DNA of 64,000 bases from Devosia lacusdianchii (GTDB lineage: Bacteria; Pseudomonadota; Alphaproteobacteria; Rhizobiales; Devosiaceae): positions 1,426,001-1,490,000 of the forward strand of contig NZ_CP092483.1 of the NCBI RefSeq assembly GCF_022429625.1, given 5' to 3'. The notes under the pieces were generated by a model, which was given only the letters and a program-made list of their open reading frames with translations, was not told the DNA's origin and made no database searches. Positions 47,601 through 60,316 of this stretch are shown piece after piece; position 1 is the first letter of the stretch; every line of letters starts with the position of its first letter. The translations under genes and the position numbers were made by a program.

Positions 47601-50600
47601 CACCACCCAGGGCTCCTACCTGTCATTCGACGATGACGGTCCGGCGGTGCGAAGCGCCAATGCCTCGATCACGGTCGATGAAGACGATATCGACAGCCTG
47701 CGCTCGAGTGGGTCCAGCCCCGACAATGGTTCGGACGGCAACTCTTCAACGGAGTATGTGATCCCCGGTTGGCTCGGTGTCGCCAAGAGCTCGGGAAATC
47801 TGACGGCCACCGTGGATTTTGGCGCCGACGGCGCTGCCGCGGGCGGCGGTTTCTCGTTCACTGCCAACGCGTTGTCCGTGCTGAACGGTCTACAGTTGCA
47901 GTCCAAGGGCGAGCAGCTTTCCTATACCAAGATTGGCGATACCATCATTGGTTACGTCGACACCCTCGGCCTGGGTTTCTATCTCCCGGTTGCGTCGCGG
48001 CTGGTGTTCGGCTTCACCTTGGAGGCGGACGGCGACTTCACCTTCCGCCTGAACGACCAGCTCGACCATGTCGATGACAACACCAACAGCGAGAACACCG
48101 CGCTTGTATCGGGGAACGGATCTATCCCTTCGATAGATTTCGGCTCGATCATCCGGGCGACCGATGGCGATGGCGACAGCGTGCCGCTCAACGGCAAGGT
48201 CAATGTCACGGTTACCGATGACATTCCCTCGGTGTCGGTGCGTACGACTGCTTCGGTTGTGACGCACGACGAGAGTGCCGGGCAACAGTCGCAGGCGGAT
48301 GACACCAGCGCGTCCTTCGTTCGCAACCTCTTCAAATCGCTCGAGACGGCGGAATCCATCACTTCGCGGATCGGTTACGCGGCCGATGGCGACGCCGAGA
48401 TCGTCATTAACAGCGCGTCCGGAGCCGACGACTACAAGACCGTAGCGGTCACGATGGAAATTGCGGCGAACGGAACGCCGTCCGGGCTTTTCGCGACCGG
48501 CGGCACGGCCATCTTCCTCTTCGAGGAAAATGGCCTGATCGTCGGGCGTCTTGCGGCAGCAGACGGCAGCGCCGACCCCGCTGGGGACGTCGCCTTTGCG
48601 GTTACGACCTACACTTCCGGCAATGAGGGCCATATTGCTATCGCGCAGTATCTGCCGATTCAGCACGATCCTAACAACGGTCCCAACGACATCGAAACCT
48701 TGGCTGGCAAGATCAGCATCAAGGTTACGGTCACCGACTACGATGGCGACACCGTCAGCCAGACCGTCGACATTGGCAGCAAGATTCAGTTCCGCGACGA
48801 CGCGCCAAAGGTGATCGACAGCGAAACGGTCCAGCGTCTCGACGACGACAGCCAGTTGCATGGTGTGCCCGGCGGCCCGGGCGACAACGCCGACGGAAAG
48901 ACCGCGACAGGCGCCATCAACTTCAACGCCGGTGCGGATGGGCTCGACAAGATCGTTGTCGATAGCCTGACCGTCAACGGCCAGAACGGTGCGGTAAATC
49001 CGCTCCAGGCTATCTATGTCGGTGCCAATGGCGTCGGCACGCCCTACAACGTCGTCACGAGCTGGCTTGCGGGCACAGACGCTGCGGGCGTTGGCGCCGG
49101 TTTTGCGCAGGGCGGCACGCTGGTCGGTACAATCAACGTGCCCGGCGTTGGCCAGGTAAAGGCATTCACCCTCGAGGTGGAGTCGGATGGTACCTATACC
49201 CTGACGGTCTTCCGGCCGCTCAGCCATCCTTCGCAGGACAACCCGGCAACAGCCGGCACCGTCGAGACCTCGTTCGAAGACAACCTGCGGCTCGAATTCG
49301 GCCTCAAAGTCATCGACCGGGACGGCGATGCTACCCCCGGCAAGCTGACCTTCAACGTCGACGACGACAGCCCAGCGCTGATCGGCACGCCTCCTGCTGC
49401 GACCGAGATGGACGAGCCTGTCGCTCCCTCGACCCAGACCACTACGTCCACGTTCAACTTCACCGGCACGACCGGGCAGGTGCCCAATCTGCCCAACCTG
49501 TCGGTCAATGCCGGCGTCGTCATTGCAAACCACGTGAACGAGTCGGCCCTCCAGGGCCCGCCGCAGGACCCTGGTTCGCAACCCATCGTATTCACCGCCG
49601 CATCGGGTTCGACATTTACCGTCGGCAGCATGGCGATCGGCCTGTTCGGTGCGAACTCCGGTGCGAGCCAAGTTACGCTCAAGGGCTATGACGCCGCGGG
49701 CAACCTTGTCGCGACCGTTGTCTTCAACACGGCGAGCGTGGGGTATGCAGCCCAGACGCCGTCGACGGTTTTCAATGCCTTGGGTACGGCGCTCCAAGGC
49801 GTTGCCCTGTCCCGTCTGGAGATCGTGCCGCCGAGCACGCTGGCCGGCCGCGTCATTCTGGACAATATGGGCGTCACCCAGACGGTGGTGACTGCTCCGG
49901 CCGTACAGACTGGCCAGATCGATCTGACGGCCCTGGTGGCCTTCGGTGCTGATGGTGCCCATGCCGCTGGCGGCTTCCAGATCCAGGCATTCGCGCCCCA
50001 GAATTTCGGTACGCTTCACGCCGGCGGCGAACAGGTGCAGGTCAAGTCCGACGGCACCACGATCACTGGCTTTACCGCCAGCAATGCCAAGGTCTTCGAG
50101 CTGACCATTGTCGACGGCAAGGCTGTGCTGAAAATCTACAGCCCGCTCGATCATGGCACCGCGAGCCACGTCAATCTCGATTTCGGGGACTTCATCGTCG
50201 CTCGCGACGGTGATGGCGATCGCGTTCCGTTCGGCGACGGCTTCGTCGTCTTCTCGGTGAAGCAAACCAACCTGATCCCCGTTGCCGGCACCGCCAGCGC
50301 GACGGTGGACGACGATGGCCTGCCCGGCAACAACACGACTGCCGCTCCTGGCGATGTCGTGGTAACGCCGGATCCGGACAGCAACGAAGCAACCTTCTCC
50401 GGCGCGCTGCCCGGCTCGGGCGGCAATAATGCCTTGGTGTTCAGCCTCGTCGGCATGAACAATCAGGCTGGCACGATCGGCCAGGAAGCTGTGCAGTATC
50501 AGTGGAACAGCGCCACCAATACGCTGACTGCCGTGATCAATGGTGGGGCGCGTAACGGGCAGGACCTGTTCAAGATCGTCCTCGATCCGGCAACCGGCAC

Positions 50601-53600
50601 CTACACGCTGACCCTGCTCAAGCCGGTCATGCACACCCAGGGCGACGGCACCGAAGCCAGTGTCACCGCCGCGATCTCCTACACCGTGGGCGACTCGGAC
50701 GCCGATACCTCGCCGGCCGATACCGCAACCGGCACGCTGAACCTGGCGTTCAACGACGACGTGCCCTCGGCCAACGGCGTGACGCTGTCCGCCATTGAAG
50801 GTCAGCAGCCGCTGACCGGTACGCTGAGCTTTTCACCAGGTGCTGACGGCGCTGCAGTGACGGCCATCAATGGCCAGGCGCTGACCTTTGGCAGCGGTGG
50901 CTGGTCGCAGTGGTTCGTGGGCGGCCACGGCTCGCTGCGGGTCCAGGCCAACGGCGAGTATGAGTACAAGGTGCAGGGCGAAGAACCCTACGACTCCGAC
51001 GGAGCTGACAACTTCACCTACACGGTCACCGATCGCGATGGCGACACTGCTCAGGCCATCGTCACGGTCAATGTGGCCGACACCATCCAGACCAACGTCA
51101 TCATCCTCGACAACGTGACCGTTAGTGAAGGCGGCGCGTTCGTCTACACAGCGCACATGACCTACGCGACGTGGGTGCCGGTGACCATCACGCTCAGCAA
51201 TGGCGTACAGATCACCTTCAATCCCGGCCAGCTCACGGCTCAGTCCGCCTCGCAGACTGCCCCGGGCGATGACGTCTATAAGGATGGCAGCAGCACGCCA
51301 GTGAGCATCACGGGTATCTCGGCGCACAATTTCGAGGCTGTGAATACGACCGACACCGCGACGGTAACCGTCACCGACACGATCGACACCGTAACCGCAA
51401 CGCTCACCGCTGGCCCAGCCGTCTACGACGCTACCGGTGTGACGATTGCCTACACGATCGGCCTGTCGGGTGCTCCCGGTGCCGTGGTGCCCACTAATGG
51501 CCCATTGACCTTTACCCTGGCCAACGGCACGACAGTTGTCATCCCGCAGGGCGCGCCCGACCAGACGGTGAACGTCCACTACAACTACGGCAGCTTCACC
51601 AGCCCAATCGCGAACTCCATCACGAGTGTGGCGGGGGCCGACGAGTACGAGCACCTGACCACGGCCGGCTCGACCTCCGTCGTCGCCAATACGACCCCGA
51701 CAGTCACCGACGGCGTGTCGGCCCTGACGGTCCAGGAAGCGGCGCTCGATACCACCAAGGACATCAATGACCTTGTCGCCGGTGTTGCCACTGGCACGAC
51801 CTCCGGTTCGACCGCCGAAACGGCCGTCGACGCCAATACCCTGGTCTTCCATGCCACGGGCGAGGCCATCACGTCGGTGGCCTTTGCCGATCCGGCGATC
51901 AACGTTCCGGCCCTCGCCAACCTCGCGAGCGGCACGCCCCAGTGGACCCTGTCCAACGGTGGCCGTACGCTGACCCTGTCGTTCGCCGGGCAGCCCGCGC
52001 TCGTCCTCGCGCTGACCGGCTCGACCGGCGCGGCCGCTGGGGCGGACGCAACCGTCAGCGTGACGGCGACCTTGGTCAACAGCTTTGCGCATCTCGCACC
52101 AAATTCGGTGCTGGACGTGATCCTCAGCGGCGTCAGCGTCGTTGCTACCGACTCGAGCGGCGACAAGGTGTATGGCACCATCTCGGTCAACATCGTGGAC
52201 GACGTTCCGGTGCTGGCCGCTGATACCGATGCTCTTGCGGCTGGTGTCTACACCCCGGCGACCGGGAACGTCCTGACGGACGTGGAAGGTGACGGTGGGG
52301 CCGACAAGCTGGGCGCCGATGGCGGCTCGGTAGTGGGCGTGGCCCAGGGCGCAACCGGCGTCGCGGCTGAAGTTGCCGGCACGGTCGGTGCCGTGGTCAA
52401 CGGCACCTATGGCCAGCTGACGCTGAACGCCGACGGCTCGTACTCCTACGTGCGCAATCCGGGCTCGGCCGGCGGGGTGAACGACGTGTTCACCTACACC
52501 GTCAAGGACGGCGACGGCGACCTCGTGCAGACGACGCTGACCATCAGCATCGGCGACTCCACCCCCACGATCACCAACCTGACGCCCTCTGGGTCCAACG
52601 GCGACGTGACCGTCTACGAAGACGATCTGCTGGCCACCCGTGGCTCTGGCGAAAGCGCCGGCTCGGACGCCACCAAGGACAGCACGACGGTCAACGGCGA
52701 CTTCACCATCACCTCGGCGGATGGCGTCAAGACGCTGACCATCCATGGCGTGACGGTGATCTCCAACGGCGCGCTGACCGGCACGCTGGTGGCGACGACC
52801 CCGCTGGGCAACACGCTGACGGTGACTGGTTACAACGCAGCCACGGGCGTGGTGAGCTACACCTACACCCTTGTCGACAACGAGACCCACGCCAACGCCA
52901 ACGGGAATAACGGCCTCTTCGAAGACGTGATCGTCGTCCTGACCGACCAGGACAACCAGACGGCCAACGGCACGCTCTCGGTCAACATCGTGGACGATGT
53001 CCCGGTGCTGGTAGCCGACACCGATGCTTTGGCGGCTGGCGTCTACACGCCGGCGACCGGGAACGTCCTGACGGACGTAGAGGCTGACGGCGGTGCCGAT
53101 ATGCTGGGCGCTGATGGTGGCTCGGTGGTCGGCGTTGCCAAGGGCGCAACCGGTGTTGCAGCCGAGGCTGCCGGCACAGTCGGTGCCGTGGTCAACGGAA
53201 CCTACGGCCAGCTGACGCTGAACGCCGATGGCTCCTACTCCTATGTGCGCAATCCGGGCTCGGCCGGCGGGGTGAACGACGTGTTCACCTACACCGTCAA
53301 GGACAGCGACGGTGATTTGGCGCAGACGACGCTGACGATCACCATTGGCAACTCCACACCCACCATCACCAACCTTGACTCGTCAACGTCGGGTGGTGAC
53401 GTGACAGTCAATGAGAACGCGCTCAATCTGGGCACTCCGGGGGGCCCCGGCTCGACTCCAGCCAGTACGGCTGAGTCCGCGAGTGGTAGCTTGACCGTCA
53501 CCTCCGCGGATGGCGTCAAGACGCTGACTGTCGGCGGCCTGACCGTGATCACCAATGGGGTGTTCACCGCCGGCTCGATCACGACGCCGCTGGGGAACAC

Positions 53601-56600
53601 GCTGGCCGTCACCGGCTACAACGCCGCCACCGGTGTGGTGAGCTACACCTACACGCTCAACGACAACGAAAGCCATGCCAACGGCGCGGGGGCTAACAGC
53701 CTGTTCGAGGACCTGACGGTCGCGCTGACCGATCAGGACAACCAGACGGCCAATGGCACGCTCTCGGTCAACATCGTGGACGACGTTCCGGTGCTGGCGG
53801 CCGATACCGATTCTCTCGCGGCTGGTGTCTATACCCCGGCGACCGGGAATGTCCTGACGGACGTGGAAGGTGATGGTGGTGCCGACAGGCTGGGCGCTGA
53901 TGGCGGCTCGGTGGTCGGCGTGGTCAAGGGTGCAACCGGTATTGCAGCTGAGGCTGCCGGCACTGTTAGCGCCGTGGTCAATGGAACCTACGGCCAGCTC
54001 ACGCTGAACGCCGACGGCTCTTACTCCTACGTGCGCAGCGCCGGTACCCCGGGCGGAGTGAGCGACGTGTTCACCTATACCGTCAAGGACGGCGACGGTG
54101 ATCTCGTGCAAACGACGCTGACCATCTCGCTGGGTAACTCGACGCCCACGATCACCAACCTGACGCCGTCGGGGTCCAATGGCGACGTGACGGTCTACGA
54201 AGACGATCTGCTCGCCACCCGTGGTTCCGGCGAAAGCGCCGGTTCGGACACGAGCAAGGAAAGCACGACGGTTACCGGTGACTTCACCGTCACCTCAGGT
54301 GACGGGGTCAAGACGCTGACCATCCATGGCGTAACAGTGATCTCCAACGGCGCGCTGACTGGCACTCTGGTGGCGACCACGCCGCTGGGCAACACGCTCA
54401 CGGTAACCGGCTACAATGCCGCCACCGGCGTGGTGAGCTACACCTACACCCTTCTGGATAACGAGAGCCACGCCAATGGTGCGGGCAACAATAGCCTGTT
54501 CGAAAACCTGACGGTCGTCCTCACCGATCAGGACAACCAGGCGGCCAATGGCACGCTCTCGGTCAACATCGTGGACGATGTGCCAGAAGCAAAGCCGGGT
54601 GTTATCCTGAGCGTCAGCGAAGCCGATGGTCTGACGAACGGTACTAATCTGCTGGGCAACGACGTCCAAGGCGCCGATGGTGCCAAGCTGGTTTCCGTCG
54701 ATTTCGGCACGGGTCTTGGTGGTGTGGTTGCGATCGCCGCAGTTGGCCAGACGACGCACACCAACGCCAACGGTACCTATGTGTTCTCGGCAAATGGCGA
54801 TTGGTCGTTTGACCCGGCGACCAACCCCACGAGCGCCAACACCACCGGCAACTTCACCTACACGATCCAAGACAGCGACGGCGACCAGTCGTCGGCCTTG
54901 CAGGCGATCAACATCGCCAATGCCAACACCCCGTTCGTTCAGGCTCAGAACTTTACTGGCCTGGTCGAAGAAGAGCATCTCAGTGGCGGCATTGACGACA
55001 CGGCTTCGGTCGGCTCGGTCGATCTCGACGTTGTCGGCGATCTCAACCGCACGACCAACGTTACCAGCGGCAACCTCGACACCATGCTCAATGGCGGCGA
55101 CGGTGCGATCGCCTACGGCTTCAATACCACAAGCGGTAACGTGACCTTTGTGGGCGGCGGCAATCTGACCTCGGACGGCCAGCAGGTCGTGTTTGGGCTC
55201 AATGGCGGCGTCCTCTACGGCTACGTCAATGTCAGCGGCGCCGGGTTTGATCCCGCCGTTGACCGCGCTGTGTTCAAGGTCGAACTGAATTCGAGCACGG
55301 GCGTCTTCAAAGTCACCTTGCTCGATAACATCGACCACCACGCCAAGAACGCTGCCGACAATGTCGAAGGCGTCCGCTCGATCAACCTCGACGGTGTGTT
55401 CAAGGCCACCGACGCCGACAACGACACCCATACCTTCACCGGTGTGAAGGTTGACGTCATCGACGACGTAGCGGTTGCAATCAGTCCGGCCCAAGCGACT
55501 GTCGCCAATGGCCCCGGTTCGGCCGTAACGTTTGCGCTGGATAGCGATGCCAACGTCGCTAACAACTACGGCGCCGACGGCGCCGGTACCGTGCGTTTCC
55601 TGGCGTCACTGAACGGCCAGGCGAGCGGCCAGACATCGGGCGGTCAACCGATCATCTACTCCGTATCCGCCGACGGACTGACGCTAACCGGGAGCGCAGG
55701 GGGGCAGTCTGTTTACGTCGTCACGCTGAACCCTGCGAACTCGACCTATACCGTCGATATGAATGGTACGGTGGATAGCCTCAGCAGCGTTGATTTCAAC
55801 GCCGGCGGCTATGACTTTGCCGGCGGAAACACGGCGTGGGTGGGCTTCGGCACCTCGGGCAACGACAACAGCAAGGACCTGCTGGTGACGCCTATCCCGT
55901 CCAGCAGCAAAATGAATACGAATGCCAATGAAGGAGGCGTGGGTAGCGGTAATTCTGTTGGTAGTGGCGAGGGCGTGCGGATGGACTTCGTCCGCGACCT
56001 GACTGGCACTCCGAACAATGGCAACTACAACGGGTCAGGCAACCAGAACCACGGTTTCGAGCAGCACTACGCTGTCAACGGCGCTTCGGTGCTGTTCACG
56101 GGGATCAGTAGCTCGACCTCGGTCAAGTTCCGTGCCTATGACGACGCTGACACTGGAGCCAATCCGACGCAGGTCGGTGACGGTACGCAGGACTCGATAA
56201 CCTTGGTGTCGATCTCCTACAACGGTTCGACCGTTCTGGTCAGCTACTCGGCCTCGTCGCAGACGGTAAACGTCGGCGGGCAGAACTTCACGGTGAGCTT
56301 CGCCGACAATCCGTCGGTGGCCGGCACGCAGTACGAGGCCACGGTCTCCGGTGTGGTGTCGGATGCTCGGATCGCTGTGAACACGAGCAGCGGCTACAAC
56401 AGCTTGGAGCTTGCGCACGTCAGCGGCGGCACCTTCAAGGTTGGCGATTTTGGTACCTCGGTCGTCACGACCCAGCCCGTAAACCTCAATCTGCCAATAC
56501 AGATCGTGGATGGTGACGGAGACGCCGTTGCGAGCTCACTTGCGATAACTCTGTCGGCCTCTCCCTCCCTGGTGGTCGGCTCTGGTGCTGGTGACACGTC

Positions 56601-58209
56601 GGGCGGCAACGAGGCCCACGTCGTCGCGGCGGCGGATGGGACGGGCACCGGGACGATCGAAGGTGCCTCAGGCAACGATATGTTGATCGGCGACCCAGGT
56701 GCTGTGACCATTTCGAAGGGGCAGACTGCCAACATTATCCTCGCCTTGGATAGCTCGGGCAGCATGAACGACCAGATTTCGTTCGGTGGCAGCACCGTCT
56801 CTCGTCTGCAGGCTCTCAAGAACGGCACAACTGCTCTGATCGACGAACTTGCTCAGTCGGGCGGGTACAACGTTCGCATCAACATCGTAGAGTTCTGGAC
56901 CTCGGCCTCCGACCGCGGAACCTTCGATTTGATCGTGAACGGGGTCGTCCAAACGGCGCAGATCACCGCTGCAAAGAACGCCATAAACGGCATGGAAGAT
57001 GGCGGTGGCACCAATTTCGAGGCCGCGCTGCAGACGGCTCTTGCCTGGATCAACAACGGCAACGGCCACCCCAATGCCGATGTCAACAAGGTGGTATTCG
57101 CTTCAGACGGCAACCCGACCTATTGGAATTCGGGCGGCACTGGCAGCGAAACGTCCACGAACATTGCCAACGCAATGAACCAGGTTCTCGGTTCAGACGG
57201 CACCAATGAACCGCAGCAAATCATTGCGGCGGGCTATAGCATCGACGCTATCGGCATTAATGTTGATAGCACATTGTTGGGGCGGCTAAGCGATGTCGAG
57301 GACGGCGTGGCTGGCGGCGGCGCGGGAAGCGCCACCAACGTGACTTCTGCTGAGCAACTGGCGGCTGTGTTGTCCGTGCTGGGCGGTTCCGCCCAACTGG
57401 CGGCCGCAGCCAACGACGTCGTCAATGCGGGAGACGGCAACGACATCGTTTTCGGCGACGTCATCTACACCGACAACCTAGCGACTCAACTGGGTGTTAA
57501 CCTGCCGGCAGGTTCAGGTTGGGCCGTTATGCAATCGCTGGAGAACAGGCCGAACAACGAAAGCTCGGACCCCGCAGGGGACGGCGCCAACTGGACCCGT
57601 GCCGACACGCTCGCCTACATCGCTGCCAATCACGCAACGCTCGCCAAGGAAAGCGGTCGGGCTGGCGGCAACGACACGCTCAACGGCGGTGCCGGCAATG
57701 ACGTTCTCTATGGCCAGGAGGGCAATGACGTGCTCAACGGGGGCACGGGTAGCGATCGGTTGGTCGGCGGCTCTGGCAACGACATCCTCACCGGCGGTGA
57801 TGGTGACGACATCCTGCTTGGCGGGACCGGAAATGACACTCTCACCGGCGGTGCCGGCGTCGACACCTTCAAGTTCGCCGAGAGCGGTACGACCAATGCC
57901 GATAGCATCGAGGACTTCCTGACCGGTGCTGCCGGGGACGTTGTGGACTTGTCGGACCTGCTGTCGGGCCTCTCGGGGAACCTCACGGACAACGTTCGGT
58001 TCGAATATGCAAATGGCGCGACCCGGCAACTGGACTCCGGTTCGGCCGTGCCAGCCCAGGACGGCGACGTCACCATTCAGGTCAATACCGGTTCGGGATG
58101 GCAGGACGTTGCCACCATTCAGGACACGATCAACAATCTCACGAGTGGCTCGGAAACCATCCGCATCATTCTCGATGACGATACGGGCGCCCAGAACTTC
58201 CTGATCTGA
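44680..58209 (+). CDS. Giant RTX adhesin, LapA-like
   Basis: 4509 residues. The first 115 residues ([36 protein letters not shown]) have the retention-module position of LapA-type adhesins, and Ala-Ala-Ala-Gly at 121-124 matches the LapG site, followed by a Gly-rich linker. The body is beta-rich repeats ending in DGDGD...DDG: two ~207-residue units (about 570-983) and three ~265-residue units (about 2503-3295) beginning [12 protein letters not shown] domain (about 4018-4230; DSSGS, GGGTNF, SDGNPTY) carries MIDAS residues. Seven RTX nonapeptides (about 4329-4395; GGNDTLNGG type) bind calcium, and the last 110 residues are the type I secretion signal. It is expected on the cell surface, held in the LapE pore until cut. 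Very long open frames on the other strand are shadows. Confidence 0.93.
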   Translation: MVERIDGVVNADQFEGATNEGNVLVAQATPPAVEPQPVPALGETGQRLVLAVEEGSVVRLPAEASIDQPRVNGTDLEFVQADGSVIVVPNGAIEGLTIMIGAVEIPPQTVAALFAANDIQAAAGPAGGDAARGSGGNFEVPVGGIGDAFAIGDLLPPTALSFGGGVDRPFYEGLPDTSPTVGGNGASLLDDDDLPGGNPGGLGDDASGPLTGTLVHDYGNNGVGSLLLTGATFPAGLGFSSAVSPDGLVLTISQNGIEVMRVTLTDTTTGAYTIEQLAAIHHPGAGEDNVVLEIAYRVSDSDGDFVDGTMSVNVDDDTPTVTVGLVPTSGEGGEGSEGGEQGAGGVHLVLDESFGPKGGDFNAAFDDVNGSFSAANLTSNVLEAGAKAFGQVSTSAGEGGSALGALFSSTVSLGADGGVVAHQFALALSGSSEEAAGVRTNLVVTDVPGTELAGLPSEARTIYLFTEADGSITGRIGGANGFIALRISLNGSADPAAVSLVVQQLLPLEHGNPLNADEPLSLSLIGGESSGPVLSLTYTVTATDGDGDVASQTASIPLTGSGGRGGAITFEDDGPTLTVEATSSEGSRSLQSEVDETVGADRANGAGEVADGNADDDVVEPTNQYLGRATTTVGGTGLTSLFAVGGSFGSDGGTDTGVLSFVGISSQGTATNLSATEGGAITLFQVDATTIEGRTASGAVVFDIKIVDGQLQTTLYQAIAHTNDDNLFDSSAMLSLQGESGPIQLQYTVTRTDGDGDTVTESARIDLITSEGSYFSFDDDGPTLTVETSIPEGFKGLQSELDETIGMDRANGSGEVADGNADDDVTAPLNEYLGRTTTTVGGGGLTSLFAVGGSFGSDGGSDTGVLSFVGISSQGTATNLSATDGGAITLFQLNATTIEGRTADGTVVFDIEIVDGQLQTTLYQAIKHTDGNQFDSSAVLSLQGESGPIQLQYTVTRTDNDGDTIVKSATIDLITTQGSYLSFDDDGPAVRSANASITVDEDDIDSLRSSGSSPDNGSDGNSSTEYVIPGWLGVAKSSGNLTATVDFGADGAAAGGGFSFTANALSVLNGLQLQSKGEQLSYTKIGDTIIGYVDTLGLGFYLPVASRLVFGFTLEADGDFTFRLNDQLDHVDDNTNSENTALVSGNGSIPSIDFGSIIRATDGDGDSVPLNGKVNVTVTDDIPSVSVRTTASVVTHDESAGQQSQADDTSASFVRNLFKSLETAESITSRIGYAADGDAEIVINSASGADDYKTVAVTMEIAANGTPSGLFATGGTAIFLFEENGLIVGRLAAADGSADPAGDVAFAVTTYTSGNEGHIAIAQYLPIQHDPNNGPNDIETLAGKISIKVTVTDYDGDTVSQTVDIGSKIQFRDDAPKVIDSETVQRLDDDSQLHGVPGGPGDNADGKTATGAINFNAGADGLDKIVVDSLTVNGQNGAVNPLQAIYVGANGVGTPYNVVTSWLAGTDAAGVGAGFAQGGTLVGTINVPGVGQVKAFTLEVESDGTYTLTVFRPLSHPSQDNPATAGTVETSFEDNLRLEFGLKVIDRDGDATPGKLTFNVDDDSPALIGTPPAATEMDEPVAPSTQTTTSTFNFTGTTGQVPNLPNLSVNAGVVIANHVNESALQGPPQDPGSQPIVFTAASGSTFTVGSMAIGLFGANSGASQVTLKGYDAAGNLVATVVFNTASVGYAAQTPSTVFNALGTALQGVALSRLEIVPPSTLAGRVILDNMGVTQTVVTAPAVQTGQIDLTALVAFGADGAHAAGGFQIQAFAPQNFGTLHAGGEQVQVKSDGTTITGFTASNAKVFELTIVDGKAVLKIYSPLDHGTASHVNLDFGDFIVARDGDGDRVPFGDGFVVFSVKQTNLIPVAGTASATVDDDGLPGNNTTAAPGDVVVTPDPDSNEATFSGALPGSGGNNALVFSLVGMNNQAGTIGQEAVQYQWNSATNTLTAVINGGARNGQDLFKIVLDPATGTYTLTLLKPVMHTQGDGTEASVTAAISYTVGDSDADTSPADTATGTLNLAFNDDVPSANGVTLSAIEGQQPLTGTLSFSPGADGAAVTAINGQALTFGSGGWSQWFVGGHGSLRVQANGEYEYKVQGEEPYDSDGADNFTYTVTDRDGDTAQAIVTVNVADTIQTNVIILDNVTVSEGGAFVYTAHMTYATWVPVTITLSNGVQITFNPGQLTAQSASQTAPGDDVYKDGSSTPVSITGISAHNFEAVNTTDTATVTVTDTIDTVTATLTAGPAVYDATGVTIAYTIGLSGAPGAVVPTNGPLTFTLANGTTVVIPQGAPDQTVNVHYNYGSFTSPIANSITSVAGADEYEHLTTAGSTSVVANTTPTVTDGVSALTVQEAALDTTKDINDLVAGVATGTTSGSTAETAVDANTLVFHATGEAITSVAFADPAINVPALANLASGTPQWTLSNGGRTLTLSFAGQPALVLALTGSTGAAAGADATVSVTATLVNSFAHLAPNSVLDVILSGVSVVATDSSGDKVYGTISVNIVDDVPVLAADTDALAAGVYTPATGNVLTDVEGDGGADKLGADGGSVVGVAQGATGVAAEVAGTVGAVVNGTYGQLTLNADGSYSYVRNPGSAGGVNDVFTYTVKDGDGDLVQTTLTISIGDSTPTITNLTPSGSNGDVTVYEDDLLATRGSGESAGSDATKDSTTVNGDFTITSADGVKTLTIHGVTVISNGALTGTLVATTPLGNTLTVTGYNAATGVVSYTYTLVDNETHANANGNNGLFEDVIVVLTDQDNQTANGTLSVNIVDDVPVLVADTDALAAGVYTPATGNVLTDVEADGGADMLGADGGSVVGVAKGATGVAAEAAGTVGAVVNGTYGQLTLNADGSYSYVRNPGSAGGVNDVFTYTVKDSDGDLAQTTLTITIGNSTPTITNLDSSTSGGDVTVNENALNLGTPGGPGSTPASTAESASGSLTVTSADGVKTLTVGGLTVITNGVFTAGSITTPLGNTLAVTGYNAATGVVSYTYTLNDNESHANGAGANSLFEDLTVALTDQDNQTANGTLSVNIVDDVPVLAADTDSLAAGVYTPATGNVLTDVEGDGGADRLGADGGSVVGVVKGATGIAAEAAGTVSAVVNGTYGQLTLNADGSYSYVRSAGTPGGVSDVFTYTVKDGDGDLVQTTLTISLGNSTPTITNLTPSGSNGDVTVYEDDLLATRGSGESAGSDTSKESTTVTGDFTVTSGDGVKTLTIHGVTVISNGALTGTLVATTPLGNTLTVTGYNAATGVVSYTYTLLDNESHANGAGNNSLFENLTVVLTDQDNQAANGTLSVNIVDDVPEAKPGVILSVSEADGLTNGTNLLGNDVQGADGAKLVSVDFGTGLGGVVAIAAVGQTTHTNANGTYVFSANGDWSFDPATNPTSANTTGNFTYTIQDSDGDQSSALQAINIANANTPFVQAQNFTGLVEEEHLSGGIDDTASVGSVDLDVVGDLNRTTNVTSGNLDTMLNGGDGAIAYGFNTTSGNVTFVGGGNLTSDGQQVVFGLNGGVLYGYVNVSGAGFDPAVDRAVFKVELNSSTGVFKVTLLDNIDHHAKNAADNVEGVRSINLDGVFKATDADNDTHTFTGVKVDVIDDVAVAISPAQATVANGPGSAVTFALDSDANVANNYGADGAGTVRFLASLNGQASGQTSGGQPIIYSVSADGLTLTGSAGGQSVYVVTLNPANSTYTVDMNGTVDSLSSVDFNAGGYDFAGGNTAWVGFGTSGNDNSKDLLVTPIPSSSKMNTNANEGGVGSGNSVGSGEGVRMDFVRDLTGTPNNGNYNGSGNQNHGFEQHYAVNGASVLFTGISSSTSVKFRAYDDADTGANPTQVGDGTQDSITLVSISYNGSTVLVSYSASSQTVNVGGQNFTVSFADNPSVAGTQYEATVSGVVSDARIAVNTSSGYNSLELAHVSGGTFKVGDFGTSVVTTQPVNLNLPIQIVDGDGDAVASSLAITLSASPSLVVGSGAGDTSGGNEAHVVAAADGTGTGTIEGASGNDMLIGDPGAVTISKGQTANIILALDSSGSMNDQISFGGSTVSRLQALKNGTTALIDELAQSGGYNVRINIVEFWTSASDRGTFDLIVNGVVQTAQITAAKNAINGMEDGGGTNFEAALQTALAWINNGNGHPNADVNKVVFASDGNPTYWNSGGTGSETSTNIANAMNQVLGSDGTNEPQQIIAAGYSIDAIGINVDSTLLGRLSDVEDGVAGGGAGSATNVTSAEQLAAVLSVLGGSAQLAAAANDVVNAGDGNDIVFGDVIYTDNLATQLGVNLPAGSGWAVMQSLENRPNNESSDPAGDGANWTRADTLAYIAANHATLAKESGRAGGNDTLNGGAGNDVLYGQEGNDVLNGGTGSDRLVGGSGNDILTGGDGDDILLGGTGNDTLTGGAGVDTFKFAESGTTNADSIEDFLTGAAGDVVDLSDLLSGLSGNLTDNVRFEYANGATRQLDSGSAVPAQDGDVTIQVNTGSGWQDVATIQDTINNLTSGSETIRIILDDDTGAQNFLI
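46387..47625 (+). repeat. Two tandem ~207-codon repeats in the adhesin
   Basis: Units start at F-(E/D)-DDG in 46387 and 47008 and end before 47626 (621 and 618 bases). They share long identical stretches such as [20 protein letters not shown] and [11 protein letters not shown]. Confidence 0.85.
52186..54561 (+). repeat. Three tandem ~265-codon repeats in the adhesin
   Basis: Units begin at the VNIVDDVP codons at 52186, 52981 and 53767 (795, 786 and 795 bases); a fourth VNIVDDVP at 54562 starts different sequence. They are near-identical in protein ([31 protein letters not shown]). The middle unit differs most in the segment after its first TPTITNL. Confidence 0.9.
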
Positions 58210-58230
58210 TTGAATGTTCTACCGAAATGA

Positions 58231-58256
58231 AAATGGCTCGCTTCGGCGAGCCATTT
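58231..58256 (+). terminator. Terminator after the adhesin
   Basis: AAATGGCTCGC-TTCG-GCGAGCCATTT: an 11-bp perfect stem with a UUCG tetraloop, 21 bases after the adhesin stop, followed by GCTT only. It separates the adhesin from the convergent glmS. Confidence 0.75.
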
Positions 58257-58335
58257 GCTTGACATTGCCAGCGACCTTTTGGGGCCGAGCACCCCATAGC
58301 GGCGAGCCGATACGCCGGCTCAACCGCTTCAGGGA

Positions 58336-60159
58336 CTACTCCACCGTCACCGACTTGGCCAGGTTGCGCGGTTGGTCGACGTCGGCGCCCATGTGGACGG
58401 CCGTGTGGTAGGCAAGAATCTGCACGGCAACCGCCGCAACGATCGGCGCGACGAAGGGGTGCACGCTCGGCATCACGATGCTTTGCGCCGCTAGGTCCGC
58501 GTGCTGCGCGGCGCCTTCGGCGTCGGTGATGAGAATGATCGGCCCGCCACGCGCGGCGACCTCCTGCATGTTCGACATGGTCTTGCCGGCGAGCTCGTCG
58601 GAGGGCGCGATGACGACAACGGGAACGTGCTCGTCAACAAGCGCGATCGGTCCATGCTTGAGCTCCCCCGCCGCATAGCCTTCGGCGTGGATGTAGGAGA
58701 CTTCCTTGAGCTTAAGCGCGCCTTCGAGCGCTATCGGATACAGCGCGCCGCGGCCAAGAAACAGCACATCGCTTGCCTTGGTCAGCCCGCGCGCAATCTC
58801 GGCGATCTGCGGCTCGGCTGCGAGCGCCTTGGACAGATGACCGGGCAGGGCGGCCAAGGCAGCAAGCAGTACGGCGAAGGTGGCGTCATCGATGACGCCC
58901 CGTTTGCGTCCGGCGGTCAGCGCCAGGCAGGCCAGCGTCGTCAACTGGGCGGTGAACGCCTTGGTCGAAGCGACCCCGATTTCCGGTCCGCAGAGCAGCG
59001 GAAACACCGCTCCGGACTCTCGGGAAATGGTCGATTCCTCGACGTTCACCACGGCAGCAATATGCTGCTCGTTTGCCGCGCAATAGCGCAAGGCGGCCAG
59101 GGTGTCGGCCGTTTCGCCCGACTGCGAGATGAAGAGCGCGAGGCCGCCGGGCGTCATGGGAGGCTGCCGATAGCGAAACTCCGATGCGATGTCGATGTCG
59201 ACAGGCAGGCGAGCGAAACGCTCGAACCAGTATTTTGAAACCGCGCCTGCCAGATAGGCTGTGCCACAGGCCGAAATGGTCATCCGATCGAGCGTGGCAA
59301 AATCGAAGGGCAGGGGGCGTTCGACCAGACTGTCGCTGCGGCGATCGACGAACTGCCCGATGACCCGCGACACGGCCTCCGGCTGTTCGTGGATTTCCTT
59401 GATCATGAAGTGGCGGTGAGGGCCCTTCTCGACCATGTTCGAATTGGTGGCGCTGACATGGACCAACCGGGTTACCGCGCCGCCTTCGCGGGTCCTGATC
59501 GATGCGCCGTCCGGCGTCACCACCGCCCAGTCGCCTTCCTCGAGATAGGTCACCTTGTCCGTGAACAGCGACAGCGCCAGCGCGTCTGACCCGAGGAAGG
59601 TTTCGCCCGCGCCATAGCCCACCGCCAACGGCGATCCCTGGCGCGCGGCGATCAGCAGGTTGTCCTCGCCATGGAAGAGGAAAACGAGCGCGAACGCGCC
59701 CTGTAGCCGGCTGATGGTCGCCTGAACCGCGGCAGCCGGCGCCAGCCCCAGGTCGAGCCAGCGGGTGACCATCATGGCGACCACCTCGCTGTCGGTCTGT
59801 GTGATCGGCAGATAGCCATCGGCGGCCAGTTCGACCAGCAGCGGGCGATAGTTCTCGATAATGCCGTTGTGCACCACGGCTACGCGAGGCGTCGCGTGGG
59901 GGTGGGCGTTGACCTCGGTTGGCGCGCCATGCGTGGCCCAGCGCGTATGCCCGATTCCGATATTGCCCGCGAGTGGATCGCGATCGAGCCGCGACGCGAG
60001 ATTGACCAACTTGCCGGGTGCACGGCGCCGTTGGATCTGGCCACGGTCGAGCGTGGCGATCCCGGCGCTGTCATAGCCGCGGTATTCGAGACGCGCCAAG
60101 GCGCTGACAAGTCGGTCGGCCACCGGGTTGCGTCCGGCAATTCCAACAATTCCACACAT
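58336..60159 (-). CDS. glmS: Glucosamine-6-phosphate synthase (isomerizing)
   Basis: 607 residues from ATG 60159, after GGAGG seven bases before it. The start gives Met-Cys-Gly-Ile-Val-Gly, so Cys2 becomes the N-terminal glutaminase nucleophile. The GATase motifs (GHTRWATHGAPTEVNAHPH) fill the first 240 residues and two SIS domains the rest (ISACGTAYLAG; SQSGETADT; YAAGELKHG), ending KSVTVE. It makes glucosamine-6-P from fructose-6-P and glutamine for UDP-GlcNAc, peptidoglycan and LPS. No GlmM or GlmU gene is adjacent here; the gene lies between two giant RTX genes. Confidence 0.97.
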   Translation of the reverse strand: MCGIVGIAGRNPVADRLVSALARLEYRGYDSAGIATLDRGQIQRRRAPGKLVNLASRLDRDPLAGNIGIGHTRWATHGAPTEVNAHPHATPRVAVVHNGIIENYRPLLVELAADGYLPITQTDSEVVAMMVTRWLDLGLAPAAAVQATISRLQGAFALVFLFHGEDNLLIAARQGSPLAVGYGAGETFLGSDALALSLFTDKVTYLEEGDWAVVTPDGASIRTREGGAVTRLVHVSATNSNMVEKGPHRHFMIKEIHEQPEAVSRVIGQFVDRRSDSLVERPLPFDFATLDRMTISACGTAYLAGAVSKYWFERFARLPVDIDIASEFRYRQPPMTPGGLALFISQSGETADTLAALRYCAANEQHIAAVVNVEESTISRESGAVFPLLCGPEIGVASTKAFTAQLTTLACLALTAGRKRGVIDDATFAVLLAALAALPGHLSKALAAEPQIAEIARGLTKASDVLFLGRGALYPIALEGALKLKEVSYIHAEGYAAGELKHGPIALVDEHVPVVVIAPSDELAGKTMSNMQEVAARGGPIILITDAEGAAQHADLAAQSIVMPSVHPFVAPIVAAVAVQILAYHTAVHMGADVDQPRNLAKSVTVE

Positions 60160-60250
60160 GACCAACCTCCAGATTTGTCGTCGATATTGAGGCTAGGTCA
60201 GGCTTGCCAGGTGGACATTGACGGCGGTCAATAGCGGCCCTCGCGGCCCC

Positions 60251-60284
60251 AAAAACACAAATGCCCAGCCGAAGCCGGGCATTT
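60251..60284 (-). terminator. Terminator after the RTX deacetylase-like gene
   Basis: On the minus strand AAATGCCCGGC-TTCG-GCTGGGCATTT (one G-U pair) is followed by GTGTTTTT. A strong rho-independent terminator with a UUCG loop, like the one after the adhesin. Confidence 0.85.
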
Positions 60285-60287
60285 GGC

Positions 60288-60310
60288 GATGGCGGCATGT
60301 GGCCGCCATC
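60288..60310 (-). other. Second hairpin after the RTX gene
   Basis: GATGGCGGC (60288-60296) and GCCGCCATC (60302-60310) form a perfect 9-bp stem with a 5-base loop, six bases past the RTX stop and just upstream of the terminator. Confidence 0.55.
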
Positions 60311-60316
60311 TGGGGG

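Noticed and set aside
47890..52890. 914- and 685-codon open frames opposite the adhesin
   Set aside because: They mirror the repetitive adhesin codons; no ribosome site or recognisable domain.
46387..54561. Direct repeats that could be taken for a CRISPR array or mobile element
   Set aside because: Units are 600-800 bases, in frame and protein-coding; no short repeat-spacer pattern.
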